A stretch of DNA of 64,000 bases, taken from NCBI RefSeq assembly GCF_019219065.1, contig NZ_JAHUWK010000001.1, forward strand, positions 434,001-498,000. The letters run 5' to 3'. The notes below the pieces were generated by a model that saw only the letters and a program-made list of their open reading frames with translations, was not told where the DNA came from and ran no database searches. This DNA comes from Duganella sp. sic0402 (GTDB taxonomy: Bacteria > Pseudomonadota > Gammaproteobacteria > Burkholderiales > Burkholderiaceae_D). The translations under genes and the position numbers were made by a program. Every line of letters begins with the position of its first letter. Position 1 is the first letter of the stretch. Positions 22,131 to 30,894 of the stretch are shown in pieces.

Positions 22131-24287
22131 ATGTCACGTCGTTGTCCCCGCACGTCCCTACCACTTACCACCATCATGTTCGCTGTCAGCGTGCTGGCGC
22201 ATGCCGAAGAAACTGACACCGTGATGCCAACCGTGGAAGTGGTCGGCGCCGCCGATAATTCCTTCGCCGCCAAGAAGGCATCCGTGTTCAAGGGCGTGGA
22301 TTCGATCCGCGATATTCCGCAGCCGGTCACCGTGCTGACCCGCCAATTCCTCGACGACCGCGTGCTGCCGGACTTGCACGACGTGATGAAAAACACCCCC
22401 GGCGTCACCGTCGATTACACAGACAGTGAACGCGTTGGCTACTACTCGCGCGGCTTCTCGATCGATGCGCTGCAAATCGATGGCTTCACCATGAACCAGG
22501 GCGGTTCGATTTTCGTGCAGCCGGATACGGCGGTGCTGGAGCGGGTCGAGATCTTACGCGGCGCCTCGGGCATGCTGCGCGGCTCGGGCAATCCATCGGC
22601 GGCGGTCAACCTGGTGCGCAAGCGTCCGACCAAAACCTTTCAGGCCTCGCTGAACGCGCTGGCCGGCAGCTGGGACCGCAAGCGCGGCGAAGCCGACGTA
22701 TCCGGTTCGCTGAACGAGGCCGGCACGGTGCGCGCCCGCGCGGTGGTGGTCAAGGACAAGAAGGAATTCTTCCAGCAAGCCCGTAACGAAGACCGCGAAG
22801 TCCTGTACGCCGTGGTGGAAGCCGACCTGACGCCACGCACGCTGCTGACCGCAACCCTGCAACACACCGACCTGGATTCGACCGGCGCCTGGGGCAACCT
22901 GCCGCCGAACTTCGACGGCACGTCGCTGAACATGCCGATCGATACCTACCTGGGCGCGTCGTGGAACCGCTGGAACCGCTATAACGACCAGGCATCGCTG
23001 GAACTGGAACACCGCTTTGAAAACGACTGGACGGTGAAGCTGGGCGCCGCCTGGACCGGCCTGCACATGAAGCCATGGGGCTTCAAGCAAACCTCGTTCT
23101 CGCGCACCAGCACCACCAATCCTTATCTGGTCAATGTCAGCGTGTCTGCCTATACCGGTGACACCAGCAACCAGCGCGTGCTGAGCGCCGTCGCCAACGG
23201 CCCGTTCCAGCTGTTCGGCCGCAAGCACGAAGCCACCTTCGGCGTCGAGTCGCAGGAAGTGGACAGCATCGGCACCTCCGGCTACTTCGGCCTGGGCGCG
23301 AAGACCAATGTCGATATCCGTACCTGGAATCCGTACACCGTGGTGGAACCGGTGGTTGGTGCAGGCCAAGGCACAGCCTACGCGGCCGCCGGTAACAAGA
23401 CGCACCAGCAGGGCGCTTACGCCACCACGCGTTTGTCGCTGGCGGATCCGCTGAACGTGCTGCTGGGTGCGCGCCTGAGCTGGTGGGACTACCAGGTTCC
23501 GGGCGCTCCGGCCAGCAGCTACAAGGTGACGCGTGAAGTGACGCCGTTTGCCGGCGTGACCTATGACCTCACCAAGCAGATCAATGCTTACGCCAGCTAC
23601 ACCGAAATCTTCACACCGCAGAACTACAAGGACGCCGGCGGGGCGATCATCGCGCCGGTGCGCGGTGAAGACTACGAAGCCGGTTTCAAGGGCGAGTTCA
23701 TGAACGGCCGCCTGACCGCGTCGCTGTCGGCCTTCCGCATCAATAACAACGGCAAGGCTGCGCTGGACACCAGCACCGCCAACCCGTGCATGCCTTACTA
23801 TCCGACCAGCTACTGCTACACCACGGGCGGCAAGCAGCGCAGCGAAGGCTTTGAGGCGGAGATCAGCGGCGAAGTGCTGCCTGGCTTGCAACTGACCGGC
23901 GGCTACACCAACACCCGCACCAAGTACCTGAGCGACAGCAGCGCGGCCAACGTCGGCCAACCTTTGCGCAGCATCGATCCGCGCCATCTGGTGCGCGTGT
24001 TTGCGACCTACCGTCCGGGCGGTGCGCTGCAAGGCTTCAGCATCGGCGGCGGCGTGCAGGCGCAGAGCGAAACCTTGGTAAAGTCGGGCGCGGTGACTGC
24101 CCACCAGGGCGGCTACAGCATCGTCAACGCGATGATCGGCTACCGCTTCAACAAGACCTACGCGCTGCAAACCAATGTCAACAACCTGTTCGACAAGTTC
24201 TACTTCGCCAAATACGCCGCCACCGGCTTCGGCAACTACTACGGCGATCCGCGCAACGTGCAGGTGTCATTGCGCGTCACGCTGTAA
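22131..24287 (+). CDS. TonB-dependent siderophore receptor
   Basis: A 718-residue outer-membrane receptor. The start at 22131 has CAGGAG 8 bases upstream. The signal peptide is MSRRCPRTSLPLTTIMFAV followed by SVLAHA. The plug carries the siderophore-receptor signature SIRDIPQPVTVLTRQFLDD, MKNTPGVTVDYTDSERV, YYSRGFSIDALQIDGF and VERVEILRGASGMLRGSGN-type motifs, and the barrel ends NVQVSLRVTL. It is the FhuE/FpvA-type subfamily (TIGR01783). Last gene of the operon; its stop touches the stop of the convergent peptidase gene. Confidence 0.93.
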   Translation: MSRRCPRTSLPLTTIMFAVSVLAHAEETDTVMPTVEVVGAADNSFAAKKASVFKGVDSIRDIPQPVTVLTRQFLDDRVLPDLHDVMKNTPGVTVDYTDSERVGYYSRGFSIDALQIDGFTMNQGGSIFVQPDTAVLERVEILRGASGMLRGSGNPSAAVNLVRKRPTKTFQASLNALAGSWDRKRGEADVSGSLNEAGTVRARAVVVKDKKEFFQQARNEDREVLYAVVEADLTPRTLLTATLQHTDLDSTGAWGNLPPNFDGTSLNMPIDTYLGASWNRWNRYNDQASLELEHRFENDWTVKLGAAWTGLHMKPWGFKQTSFSRTSTTNPYLVNVSVSAYTGDTSNQRVLSAVANGPFQLFGRKHEATFGVESQEVDSIGTSGYFGLGAKTNVDIRTWNPYTVVEPVVGAGQGTAYAAAGNKTHQQGAYATTRLSLADPLNVLLGARLSWWDYQVPGAPASSYKVTREVTPFAGVTYDLTKQINAYASYTEIFTPQNYKDAGGAIIAPVRGEDYEAGFKGEFMNGRLTASLSAFRINNNGKAALDTSTANPCMPYYPTSYCYTTGGKQRSEGFEAEISGEVLPGLQLTGGYTNTRTKYLSDSSAANVGQPLRSIDPRHLVRVFATYRPGGALQGFSIGGGVQAQSETLVKSGAVTAHQGGYSIVNAMIGYRFNKTYALQTNVNNLFDKFYFAKYAATGFGNYYGDPRNVQVSLRVTL

Positions 24288-25571
24288 TCAGCGCGCCAGC
24301 GGAGCGTCCAGCCCGCGCACGCCCACCAGTCCGAGGATGGTCAGCATGGCATTCTGCGGGCCGGTGTATGCGTTGCGGGCCGACCACCATTCCAGTTTTT
24401 CGGCGTGGTAGCCGCCGGAAGCACCGCCGCCGGACATGGTAATCGCCGGGATGCCAAGGCTCATCGGCAGATTGGCGTCGGTTGAATGCGCGGCGTCCAG
24501 CAGCGCAGGGCGGCCGAGTACCTTGGCCGCCGCCAGCGCGGTCTTGACGATCACCGCGTCAGTGGGCATCTGGCCGGCGGGGCGGTCGCCGATCAGCGTC
24601 ACCTCGGCGCTGATCGCCTGGCTGTTCCAGCGCTGGTTGGTTTCGCTGACGCCGCGCTGGATCGCATCCTTGATCTGCTGTTCCACCCTGGCCAGCAACG
24701 CTGCATCCGCCGAACGGATATCGATCAGCAGCGAGGTTTCGGCCGCGATGCTGTTCACCGACTGGCCACCCTGAACTACTCCCACGTTGAAGGTCACCTT
24801 CGGCTGCGCCGGCACGCGCACGTCGTCGATGTGCGCGATCACGCGGCCCGCCGCATGGATGGCTGACGGCAGACCGAAGCCCTCGTAGCTATGCCCGCCC
24901 GGCCCGTGCAGCGTCACTTTAAAGCGGCGGCTGCCCGCGCCCATGTAGGTAACCGGATCGCCGTCGACGCCCAGCGCCGGCTCCAGGCCGACGAAGGCCT
25001 TGATATCCTTGCGCTGCTTGAACAAATGCTTGACGCCTTTCAGGTCGCCCAGGCCTTCCTCGCCGACGTTGGCGACAAACAGCACATCGCCTTCGGTCTG
25101 GATGCGCGCATCGTGCAGTGCCTGCGCCACGGCCAGCATGGCGGCCAGCGAGCGGCCGTTGTCGGCGATGCCGGGTGCATACAGGCGGCCATCTTTTTCG
25201 CGCACGGTCAGGTCGGTGCTGGCCGGGTAGACGGTGTCCAGGTGCGCCGCCAGCACCACGGTGGGGCCTTTGCCGCTGCCGCGATGCGTGCCCAGCACAT
25301 TGCCCGCCTCATCGATGTGCACGTCGGCCAGGCCGGCGGCCTTCATCCGCTGTTCGTAATCGCGGGCGCGCGCCGCCTCGGCAAAGGTCGGCGCGGGAAT
25401 GGCGTTAATCGCCAACATCGCCTTTTGCGTCGCCGGTTCGCTCTGTTCAATATAGGCTAGCGCCTGCTTGACGGCCGGTTGCGCCGCGATGCGCGCCAGC
25501 GCTTGTTCCTGGGCCAGCGCCTGGGCGGGCAGGGCGGCGGCGATGGCGAGACTGAGTAGCAGGTGTTTCAT
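24288..25571 (-). CDS. M20 family metallopeptidase, exported
   Basis: A 427-residue zinc peptidase with signal peptide MKHLLLSLAIAAALPAQALA. The catalytic residues of the M20 family are visible: AAHLDTVYP (His and general Asp), GIADNGRSLAAML (bridging Asp), VGEEGLGDLKG (Glu base and ligand) and DAAHSTDANLPMS in the C-terminal half, where the last His ligand would sit. The lid/dimer domain occupies about residues 200-310. It probably trims peptides or acyl-amino acids in the periplasm. A stand-alone gene, convergent with the siderophore operon. Confidence 0.9.
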   Translation of the reverse strand: MKHLLLSLAIAAALPAQALAQEQALARIAAQPAVKQALAYIEQSEPATQKAMLAINAIPAPTFAEAARARDYEQRMKAAGLADVHIDEAGNVLGTHRGSGKGPTVVLAAHLDTVYPASTDLTVREKDGRLYAPGIADNGRSLAAMLAVAQALHDARIQTEGDVLFVANVGEEGLGDLKGVKHLFKQRKDIKAFVGLEPALGVDGDPVTYMGAGSRRFKVTLHGPGGHSYEGFGLPSAIHAAGRVIAHIDDVRVPAQPKVTFNVGVVQGGQSVNSIAAETSLLIDIRSADAALLARVEQQIKDAIQRGVSETNQRWNSQAISAEVTLIGDRPAGQMPTDAVIVKTALAAAKVLGRPALLDAAHSTDANLPMSLGIPAITMSGGGASGGYHAEKLEWWSARNAYTGPQNAMLTILGLVGVRGLDAPLAR

Positions 25572-25592
25572 GAAGTTCCGCTTGGTGATGGT

Positions 25593-27797
25593 TTAGTGTA
25601 GCCGGGCGATCAGCGTCAACAGCGCATCCACATCGACCGGCTTGACAAAGTAATGGTCAAAGCCCGCAGCGATGGCCAGCTCGCGGTCTTCGCGGCGGCC
25701 GTAGCCGGTGACCGCCACCAGGGTGGCGCGCGCCGTATGCGGCAATGCTCGCAAGCCGCGTGCCAGGTCGTAGCCGCTGATGTCGGGCAGGCCGATATCC
25801 AGCAAGCACAGCTCCGGCGACTGGGCCTGGGCGATTTCCAGCGCCGCCAATGCGGTATGCGCCACGGTGACGTGGTGGCCGCCAGCTTCCAGCAGCAGCT
25901 GCAAGGTTTGCGCCGCGTCGATATTATCATCCACCACCAGCACGCGCAGCTTGTGGGCCGTTTTGGCGGCCGGGCCGGATCGGGCCGGGTCCGGCTGCCG
26001 CTGCGTGCCCGGCAGGATGATGGTGAAGGTGCTGCCCTGGTGTTCGCCGCCGCTGTCGGCCTCGACGTGGCCGCGGTGCAGCTCGACCAGCGACTTGACC
26101 AGCGCCAGTCCCAGCCCCAGTCCTCCCTGCGAACGGTCCGGATTGCGGTCGGCTTGCGCGAACAGCTCGAACACGCGGCTGCGCAGCTCCGGCGACATGC
26201 CGATGCCGTTGTCGCTGATAATCAGCCGTATATTATTGCCGTCGGCGCGCGCGATCAGGCGGATCGCGCCGCCCGGCGGCGTGTACTTGGCCGCGTTGTT
26301 CAGCACATTCACCAGCACCTGCACCAGCCGTTTGTGGTCGCCGGTGACCATCAGCGGCGATGGCGGCAGCACCACCTCGAAACGGTGTTGGCGCGACTGC
26401 ATCAGCGGCTCCGCCTGTTCCACTGCGTCGGCGACGATGCGCGAGACGTCGAGCGGCACGCGCATCAGCGTCACCAGCCCGCGCGTCACGCGCGACACGT
26501 CGAGCAGGTCGTCCACCAGCCGCGTCATGTGGTGCACCTGGCGCACGATGATGCCGGCGGTGCGCTGCACCGCCGCTTCGTTGGCGTGGCCGCTTTGCAG
26601 CAGCTGGGCGCCGGCGCTGATCGGCGCCAGCGGGTTGCGCAGCTCGTGCGCCAGCATTGCCAGGAACTCGTCCTTGCGGCGGTCCGCCTCGCGCAACTGC
26701 TTCTCGGCTTTCACATGCTGCGCCTCTTTTTCCTGCAAGGCGGCGGCCATGGCGTCCAGCGCGCGCGCCAGTTCGCTGATTTCTTCCTTGCCGTAGCTGA
26801 TGCCGCTGCGCGCCGCCAGCGTGCCGGAAGCGATGCTGTTGGCGGTGCTGACCAGCTTTTGCACGCGGCGCAGCACCAGCACGTCGCCGACAAACCATGC
26901 GGCCAGCACGGCCAGGCCGATGGTGGCGGCCAGCGCCAGGATGTCGAGTAGCTGGTCGTTGCGCGCGTTGGCGGTGATCTCGTCGGCCGGGATGCCGATG
27001 GTGACCGTGTAGTCGGACAGGCCGTCGCTGCCGACGCGGGCGAAGCGGTGCAGGCGCTCGATGCCGTCGGGGCCGGTCAGCAGCACTGGTTTGCCCGGCT
27101 CGGCCGCCATGGCGATGCGCATCGGTTCGGAAACCGGCTTGCCGAACCATTGTTCAGGCTGCGGCCTGCGCGAGATGATGTTGCCTTCGGAATCGGCGGT
27201 CAGCAACAGCGAGCCGGGCGGCAGCTGGATGTCGGCCACGAAGCGGTCCAGCTTGGTCAGGTCGAGCGCGGCGAACACCACCGCCTTGACCTTGCCCTCG
27301 TCATCCAGCACCGGGTAGGTCAGGTTGACGGTGTGCTTCTGGATCACCCTGCCGAAGATGTAGCCGCCGGCGACAAAGCGCTTGAGGTGCACGGCGCGGC
27401 GGAAATGCGGCCGGTCGGCCAGATTGACCGGGGTGTTGAACGGCACGGCGCTGCACGTCACGTCGCCATTCAGCTGGATCAAGCCGATATTGGCGTAGTC
27501 GGGATTCTGGCGTTGCAGATTGGCGAGCAAGCGGGTGCACTCGGCGTGGTCGCCCATCAGGTCGGGAATGCTGGCCAGGTCGCGCAGGATCTGGCGCGCG
27601 CCTGCGATCGACTTCGCCTCGTTGGCGGCGGCCAGATTGGTCAGGCGCTGCAGATTGTCTTCCGCCACTTCCACCGCATGGGCACGCTCCCGCGCGCCGT
27701 TAATCACGGTCATGACCGCGATGGGGGAGATGGCCAGCATCACCAGCAGTATCAAGCGGCTGCGCAGACTGTTCAGCTGGAAAAGCAGGAAGGCCAC
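25593..27797 (-). CDS. Hybrid sensor histidine kinase with Cache domain
   Basis: A 734-residue inner-membrane kinase. Order of parts: TM1 (about 13-33), periplasmic double-Cache-like sensor (35-285), TM2 (288-308), HAMP (309-360), HisKA with HELRNPLAP (about 390), HATPase with NVLNNAAKYTPPGG, DNGIGM and GGLGLGLALVK, then a receiver (about 620-734) with phospho-acceptor LLDIGLPDISG and K in FVKPVD. No DNA-binding output is attached, so signalling must pass through a partner. It is divergent from a LivJ-type binding protein gene, which may be functionally linked, but nothing shows this directly. Confidence 0.92.
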   Translation of the reverse strand: MAFLLFQLNSLRSRLILLVMLAISPIAVMTVINGARERAHAVEVAEDNLQRLTNLAAANEAKSIAGARQILRDLASIPDLMGDHAECTRLLANLQRQNPDYANIGLIQLNGDVTCSAVPFNTPVNLADRPHFRRAVHLKRFVAGGYIFGRVIQKHTVNLTYPVLDDEGKVKAVVFAALDLTKLDRFVADIQLPPGSLLLTADSEGNIISRRPQPEQWFGKPVSEPMRIAMAAEPGKPVLLTGPDGIERLHRFARVGSDGLSDYTVTIGIPADEITANARNDQLLDILALAATIGLAVLAAWFVGDVLVLRRVQKLVSTANSIASGTLAARSGISYGKEEISELARALDAMAAALQEKEAQHVKAEKQLREADRRKDEFLAMLAHELRNPLAPISAGAQLLQSGHANEAAVQRTAGIIVRQVHHMTRLVDDLLDVSRVTRGLVTLMRVPLDVSRIVADAVEQAEPLMQSRQHRFEVVLPPSPLMVTGDHKRLVQVLVNVLNNAAKYTPPGGAIRLIARADGNNIRLIISDNGIGMSPELRSRVFELFAQADRNPDRSQGGLGLGLALVKSLVELHRGHVEADSGGEHQGSTFTIILPGTQRQPDPARSGPAAKTAHKLRVLVVDDNIDAAQTLQLLLEAGGHHVTVAHTALAALEIAQAQSPELCLLDIGLPDISGYDLARGLRALPHTARATLVAVTGYGRREDRELAIAAGFDHYFVKPVDVDALLTLIARLH

Positions 27798-27926
27798 AGA
27801 ATTTTCGACTTTAGGAAATATTTATTCTACTTCATTCAGTCCTGGGCGCAGCAAGGTATTTAGCAATCGTGCGCAGAGGTCTGGTATGCTAACGGCCTTA
27901 TTTAATTCGGCATCAATGAGGATTTC

Positions 27927-29087
27927 ATGCAATTAATAACAAAAACAGCTTGCCGCGCATTGGCGCTGGCTTTTGTTGGCGCAATCGGCGCCGGCGCCCA
28001 GGCGCAGGACACCATCAAGATCGGCCACGTTGCCGCCACCTCCAGCGCCATCGCCCACCTGGGCAAGGACAATGAGAACGGCGCGCGCATGGCGGTCGAT
28101 GAGCTGAACGCCAGGGGCGTGACCATAGGCGGTAAAAAATACAAGATCGTGCTGCTGGCGGAAGATGATGCCGGCGATCCGAAACAGGCCACCACCGCCG
28201 CGCAAAAGCTGGCGGACGCCAAAGTGCTGGGCGTGATCGGTCACCAGACTTCGGGCACCACCATTCCGGCCTCGCGCATTTACTATGACGCTGGCATTCC
28301 GCAGATTACGCCGTCGGCCACCTCGCCGCAGTACACGCGCCAGCGCTACAACACCACCTTCCGCAATATCGCCAACGATGAGCAACTGGGCCCGGCCCTG
28401 GCGCGCTACGCGATGCAGACCCTGCAGGCCAAGCGCATCGCCGTGGTGGACGACCGCACCGCCTACGGCAAAGGCCTGGCCGACGAATTTGCCAAGACCG
28501 TCAAGCGCACCGGCGCGGCCAGCGGCAGCAGCATCGTCTCCACCCAATACACCAACGACAAGGCGACCGACCTGATGGCGATCCTGACCGCGATCAAGGC
28601 CACCAAGCCGGACATGGTGTTCTTCGGCGGCATGGATGCGGTAGCCGCGCCGATGCTGCGCCAAATGAAGCAGCTGGGGATTCCGGTCAAGTTCATGGGC
28701 GGCGACGGCATGTGCTCGGATTCGGTGCCGCGCCTGGCGGGCGAGGGCATGCACGACGGCCAGGTGATCTGCGCCGAGGCGGGCGGCATCGAGCCGGCGC
28801 AGGAAAAAGGCATGGCTGATTTCCGCGCGGCGTATAAAAAGCGTTTCGGCATTGAGGTGCAGACCTACGCCGCTTACTCGTACGATGCGCTGATGACGCT
28901 GGTGGACGCGATGCAGCAGGCCGGCTCGCCGGAACCGGCCAAGTATCTGCCGTTCCTGGCCAAAATCAAGCACAAGGGCGTGACCGGCGCCACCTCGTTT
29001 GATGCGCGCGGCGACGTGCAGGACGGCGCCATCACCATCCACACCTTCAAGGGCGGCAAGCGCCAGAAGCTGGCCGTCATCAAATAA
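27927..29087 (+). CDS. Branched-chain amino-acid type ABC substrate-binding protein
   Basis: A 386-residue periplasmic protein with signal MQLITKTACRALALAFVGA (cleavage after AGAQAQ). It has the Leu/Ile/Val-binding fold: KIGHVAATSSAIAHLGKDN, ARMAVDELNARG, LLAEDDAGDPKQATTAAQKL, VIGHQTSGTTIPASRIY and VVDDRTAYGKGLADEF. No permease or ATPase gene is adjacent, so it is an orphan component, either serving a transporter encoded elsewhere or acting as a sensor ligand carrier. It is divergent from the Cache kinase. Confidence 0.92.
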   Translation: MQLITKTACRALALAFVGAIGAGAQAQDTIKIGHVAATSSAIAHLGKDNENGARMAVDELNARGVTIGGKKYKIVLLAEDDAGDPKQATTAAQKLADAKVLGVIGHQTSGTTIPASRIYYDAGIPQITPSATSPQYTRQRYNTTFRNIANDEQLGPALARYAMQTLQAKRIAVVDDRTAYGKGLADEFAKTVKRTGAASGSSIVSTQYTNDKATDLMAILTAIKATKPDMVFFGGMDAVAAPMLRQMKQLGIPVKFMGGDGMCSDSVPRLAGEGMHDGQVICAEAGGIEPAQEKGMADFRAAYKKRFGIEVQTYAAYSYDALMTLVDAMQQAGSPEPAKYLPFLAKIKHKGVTGATSFDARGDVQDGAITIHTFKGGKRQKLAVIK

Positions 29088-29253
29088 TTCGGCCAGCTGG
29101 CCAATGTCGCCGCGCTGGAAAACTTTGTGCTGCCCCGGTAAATACGCATACCGGCGCGCTGCCGGGATTGCACTCCGGAGTAAGCCGGCGTTAATACGCC
29201 GTTCATGATGGCTGAAATAGACTGCGCGCTTTGATACGCATTCTGTTTCCGCC

Positions 29254-30873
29254 ATGGCCGTCTTCTTCCGTTCCAAGTCAGCACTCTACCTGCTGGCCGC
29301 CGTCTTCATCCTTGGTTCGCTGCTGGTGCTGGACATCCGCACGCTGATTCCGCCCGATGAGGGCCGTTACGCCGAAATGGCGCGCGAGATGTTCCTCAGC
29401 GGCGACTGGGTCACCACCCGCCTGAACGGCATCAAATATTTCGAGAAACCGCCGCTGCACACCTGGATGAGCGCCCTGGCGTTCAGCTTGTTCGGCCTCG
29501 GCGAATGGCAGGCGCGCTTGTGGAACGGCGTGTGCGGCATCGCCGGCGTGTTCACGGTGGCGTATACCGGACGCCGCGTGTTCGGCGGCCGCGCCGGATT
29601 GTATGCCGCGCTGGTGCTGGGCTCCATGCTGTTCTGGGCGGCGGCGTCGCAATTCAATTCGCTGGATTTGCCGGTGGCCGCCAGCATGGCGCTGGCCCTG
29701 TGCGCGTTGCTGATCGCCCAGTGCGATGACGCCACGCCCGCCGAACGGCGGTACTGGATGCTGGCCTGCTGGGCCGTGATGGCACTGTCGGTGCTGACCA
29801 AGGGCCTGATCGGCGTGGTGCTGCCAGGTGGGGTGCTGGCGATTTACCTGCTGGTCAGCGGCGACCGCGGCATCTTGCGCCGGCTGCATCCGCTGGCTGG
29901 CGTGGCGGTATTCCTGCTGGTGGCGCTGCCGTGGTTTGTGCTGGTGGCGGTGCGCAATCCGGAGCAGCCGCAATTCTTCTTCATCCACGAGCATTGGGAC
30001 CGCTTCTTCCTGAAGACCCATCACCGCGAAGGACCGTGGTATTACTTCCTGGTGCTGATGCTGCCGGCGGCCGTGCCGTGGCTGCCGGTGCTGCCGGCCG
30101 CATTGGCGGCGGCGCGCAAGCGCGTTGAGGGACGCTTCCAGCCGGCGCTGCTGCTGCTGGTGTGGATCTTGTTCATCATGTTCTTCTTCAGCTATTCCAG
30201 CTCCAAGCTGCCGGGCTATATGCTGCCGGTGTTCCCGGCGATGGCGCTGCTGACCGGCGCCTATCTGGAGCGCATATCGCGCGGCATGGCAATGATGGCG
30301 GCGGTGCTGCTGGCGGCAGTGGGCGTGGTCGGATTGGCGTGTCTGTCGTTCATCACCGCGATGGACACCACGCTGCTATGCATTGGCTTCGGCGCGGCGG
30401 TAGTGTGCGGCCTGGGTGCGTGGCTGGCGGAGGCGCGCGGGCTGCGCATCGGCACGGTGCTGGCGATTGCGCTGGGCGGCTGGCTGCTGACGCAATTGAG
30501 CATGGCGTCGCATGAACCATTCGGCCGCGCCAAGGCGGGCCTGGAAGCGGCGCTGGCGGTGCGCGGCGAACTGACGGCGCAGACGCTGGTGTACTCGGTC
30601 GGCACCTACGAACAATCGATGACGTTCTACTTGGGCCACACGGTGATACCGGTGGACTTTGAAGGGGAGCTGGAATTCGGCCTGGCGCAGGAACCCGAGC
30701 GCGGCATGCCGTCGCTGGAGGACTTCTACGCCCGCTGGCGGGCAGGCGCCGCGCGCGGCGAGAAGCAGTATGCGATCATCCGCAACGACTTGTATTTCGA
30801 GGCGCGCAGGCTAGGCCTGCCGATGCGCCAGCGCGGCAAGGTGGATGACGCGGTACTGGTCTCCGCGCCGTAA
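29254..30873 (+). CDS. ArnT-like glycosyltransferase (GT39/GT83 type)
   Basis: A 539-residue integral membrane glycosyltransferase with about twelve hydrophobic segments and a short C-terminal periplasmic part. The catalytic loop acid lies in LIPPDEGRYAEMAREM near residue 32, followed by KYFEKPPLHTWMSAL. Related enzymes transfer a sugar from undecaprenyl phosphate to lipid A or other envelope targets. There is no arn cluster nearby, so the sugar and acceptor are unknown. The ATG at 29254 lacks a strong ribosome site; the family N terminus fits it. Confidence 0.9.
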   Translation: MAVFFRSKSALYLLAAVFILGSLLVLDIRTLIPPDEGRYAEMAREMFLSGDWVTTRLNGIKYFEKPPLHTWMSALAFSLFGLGEWQARLWNGVCGIAGVFTVAYTGRRVFGGRAGLYAALVLGSMLFWAAASQFNSLDLPVAASMALALCALLIAQCDDATPAERRYWMLACWAVMALSVLTKGLIGVVLPGGVLAIYLLVSGDRGILRRLHPLAGVAVFLLVALPWFVLVAVRNPEQPQFFFIHEHWDRFFLKTHHREGPWYYFLVLMLPAAVPWLPVLPAALAAARKRVEGRFQPALLLLVWILFIMFFFSYSSSKLPGYMLPVFPAMALLTGAYLERISRGMAMMAAVLLAAVGVVGLACLSFITAMDTTLLCIGFGAAVVCGLGAWLAEARGLRIGTVLAIALGGWLLTQLSMASHEPFGRAKAGLEAALAVRGELTAQTLVYSVGTYEQSMTFYLGHTVIPVDFEGELEFGLAQEPERGMPSLEDFYARWRAGAARGEKQYAIIRNDLYFEARRLGLPMRQRGKVDDAVLVSAP

Positions 30874-30894
30874 TACCTGGCCAGACGGCTGCGA

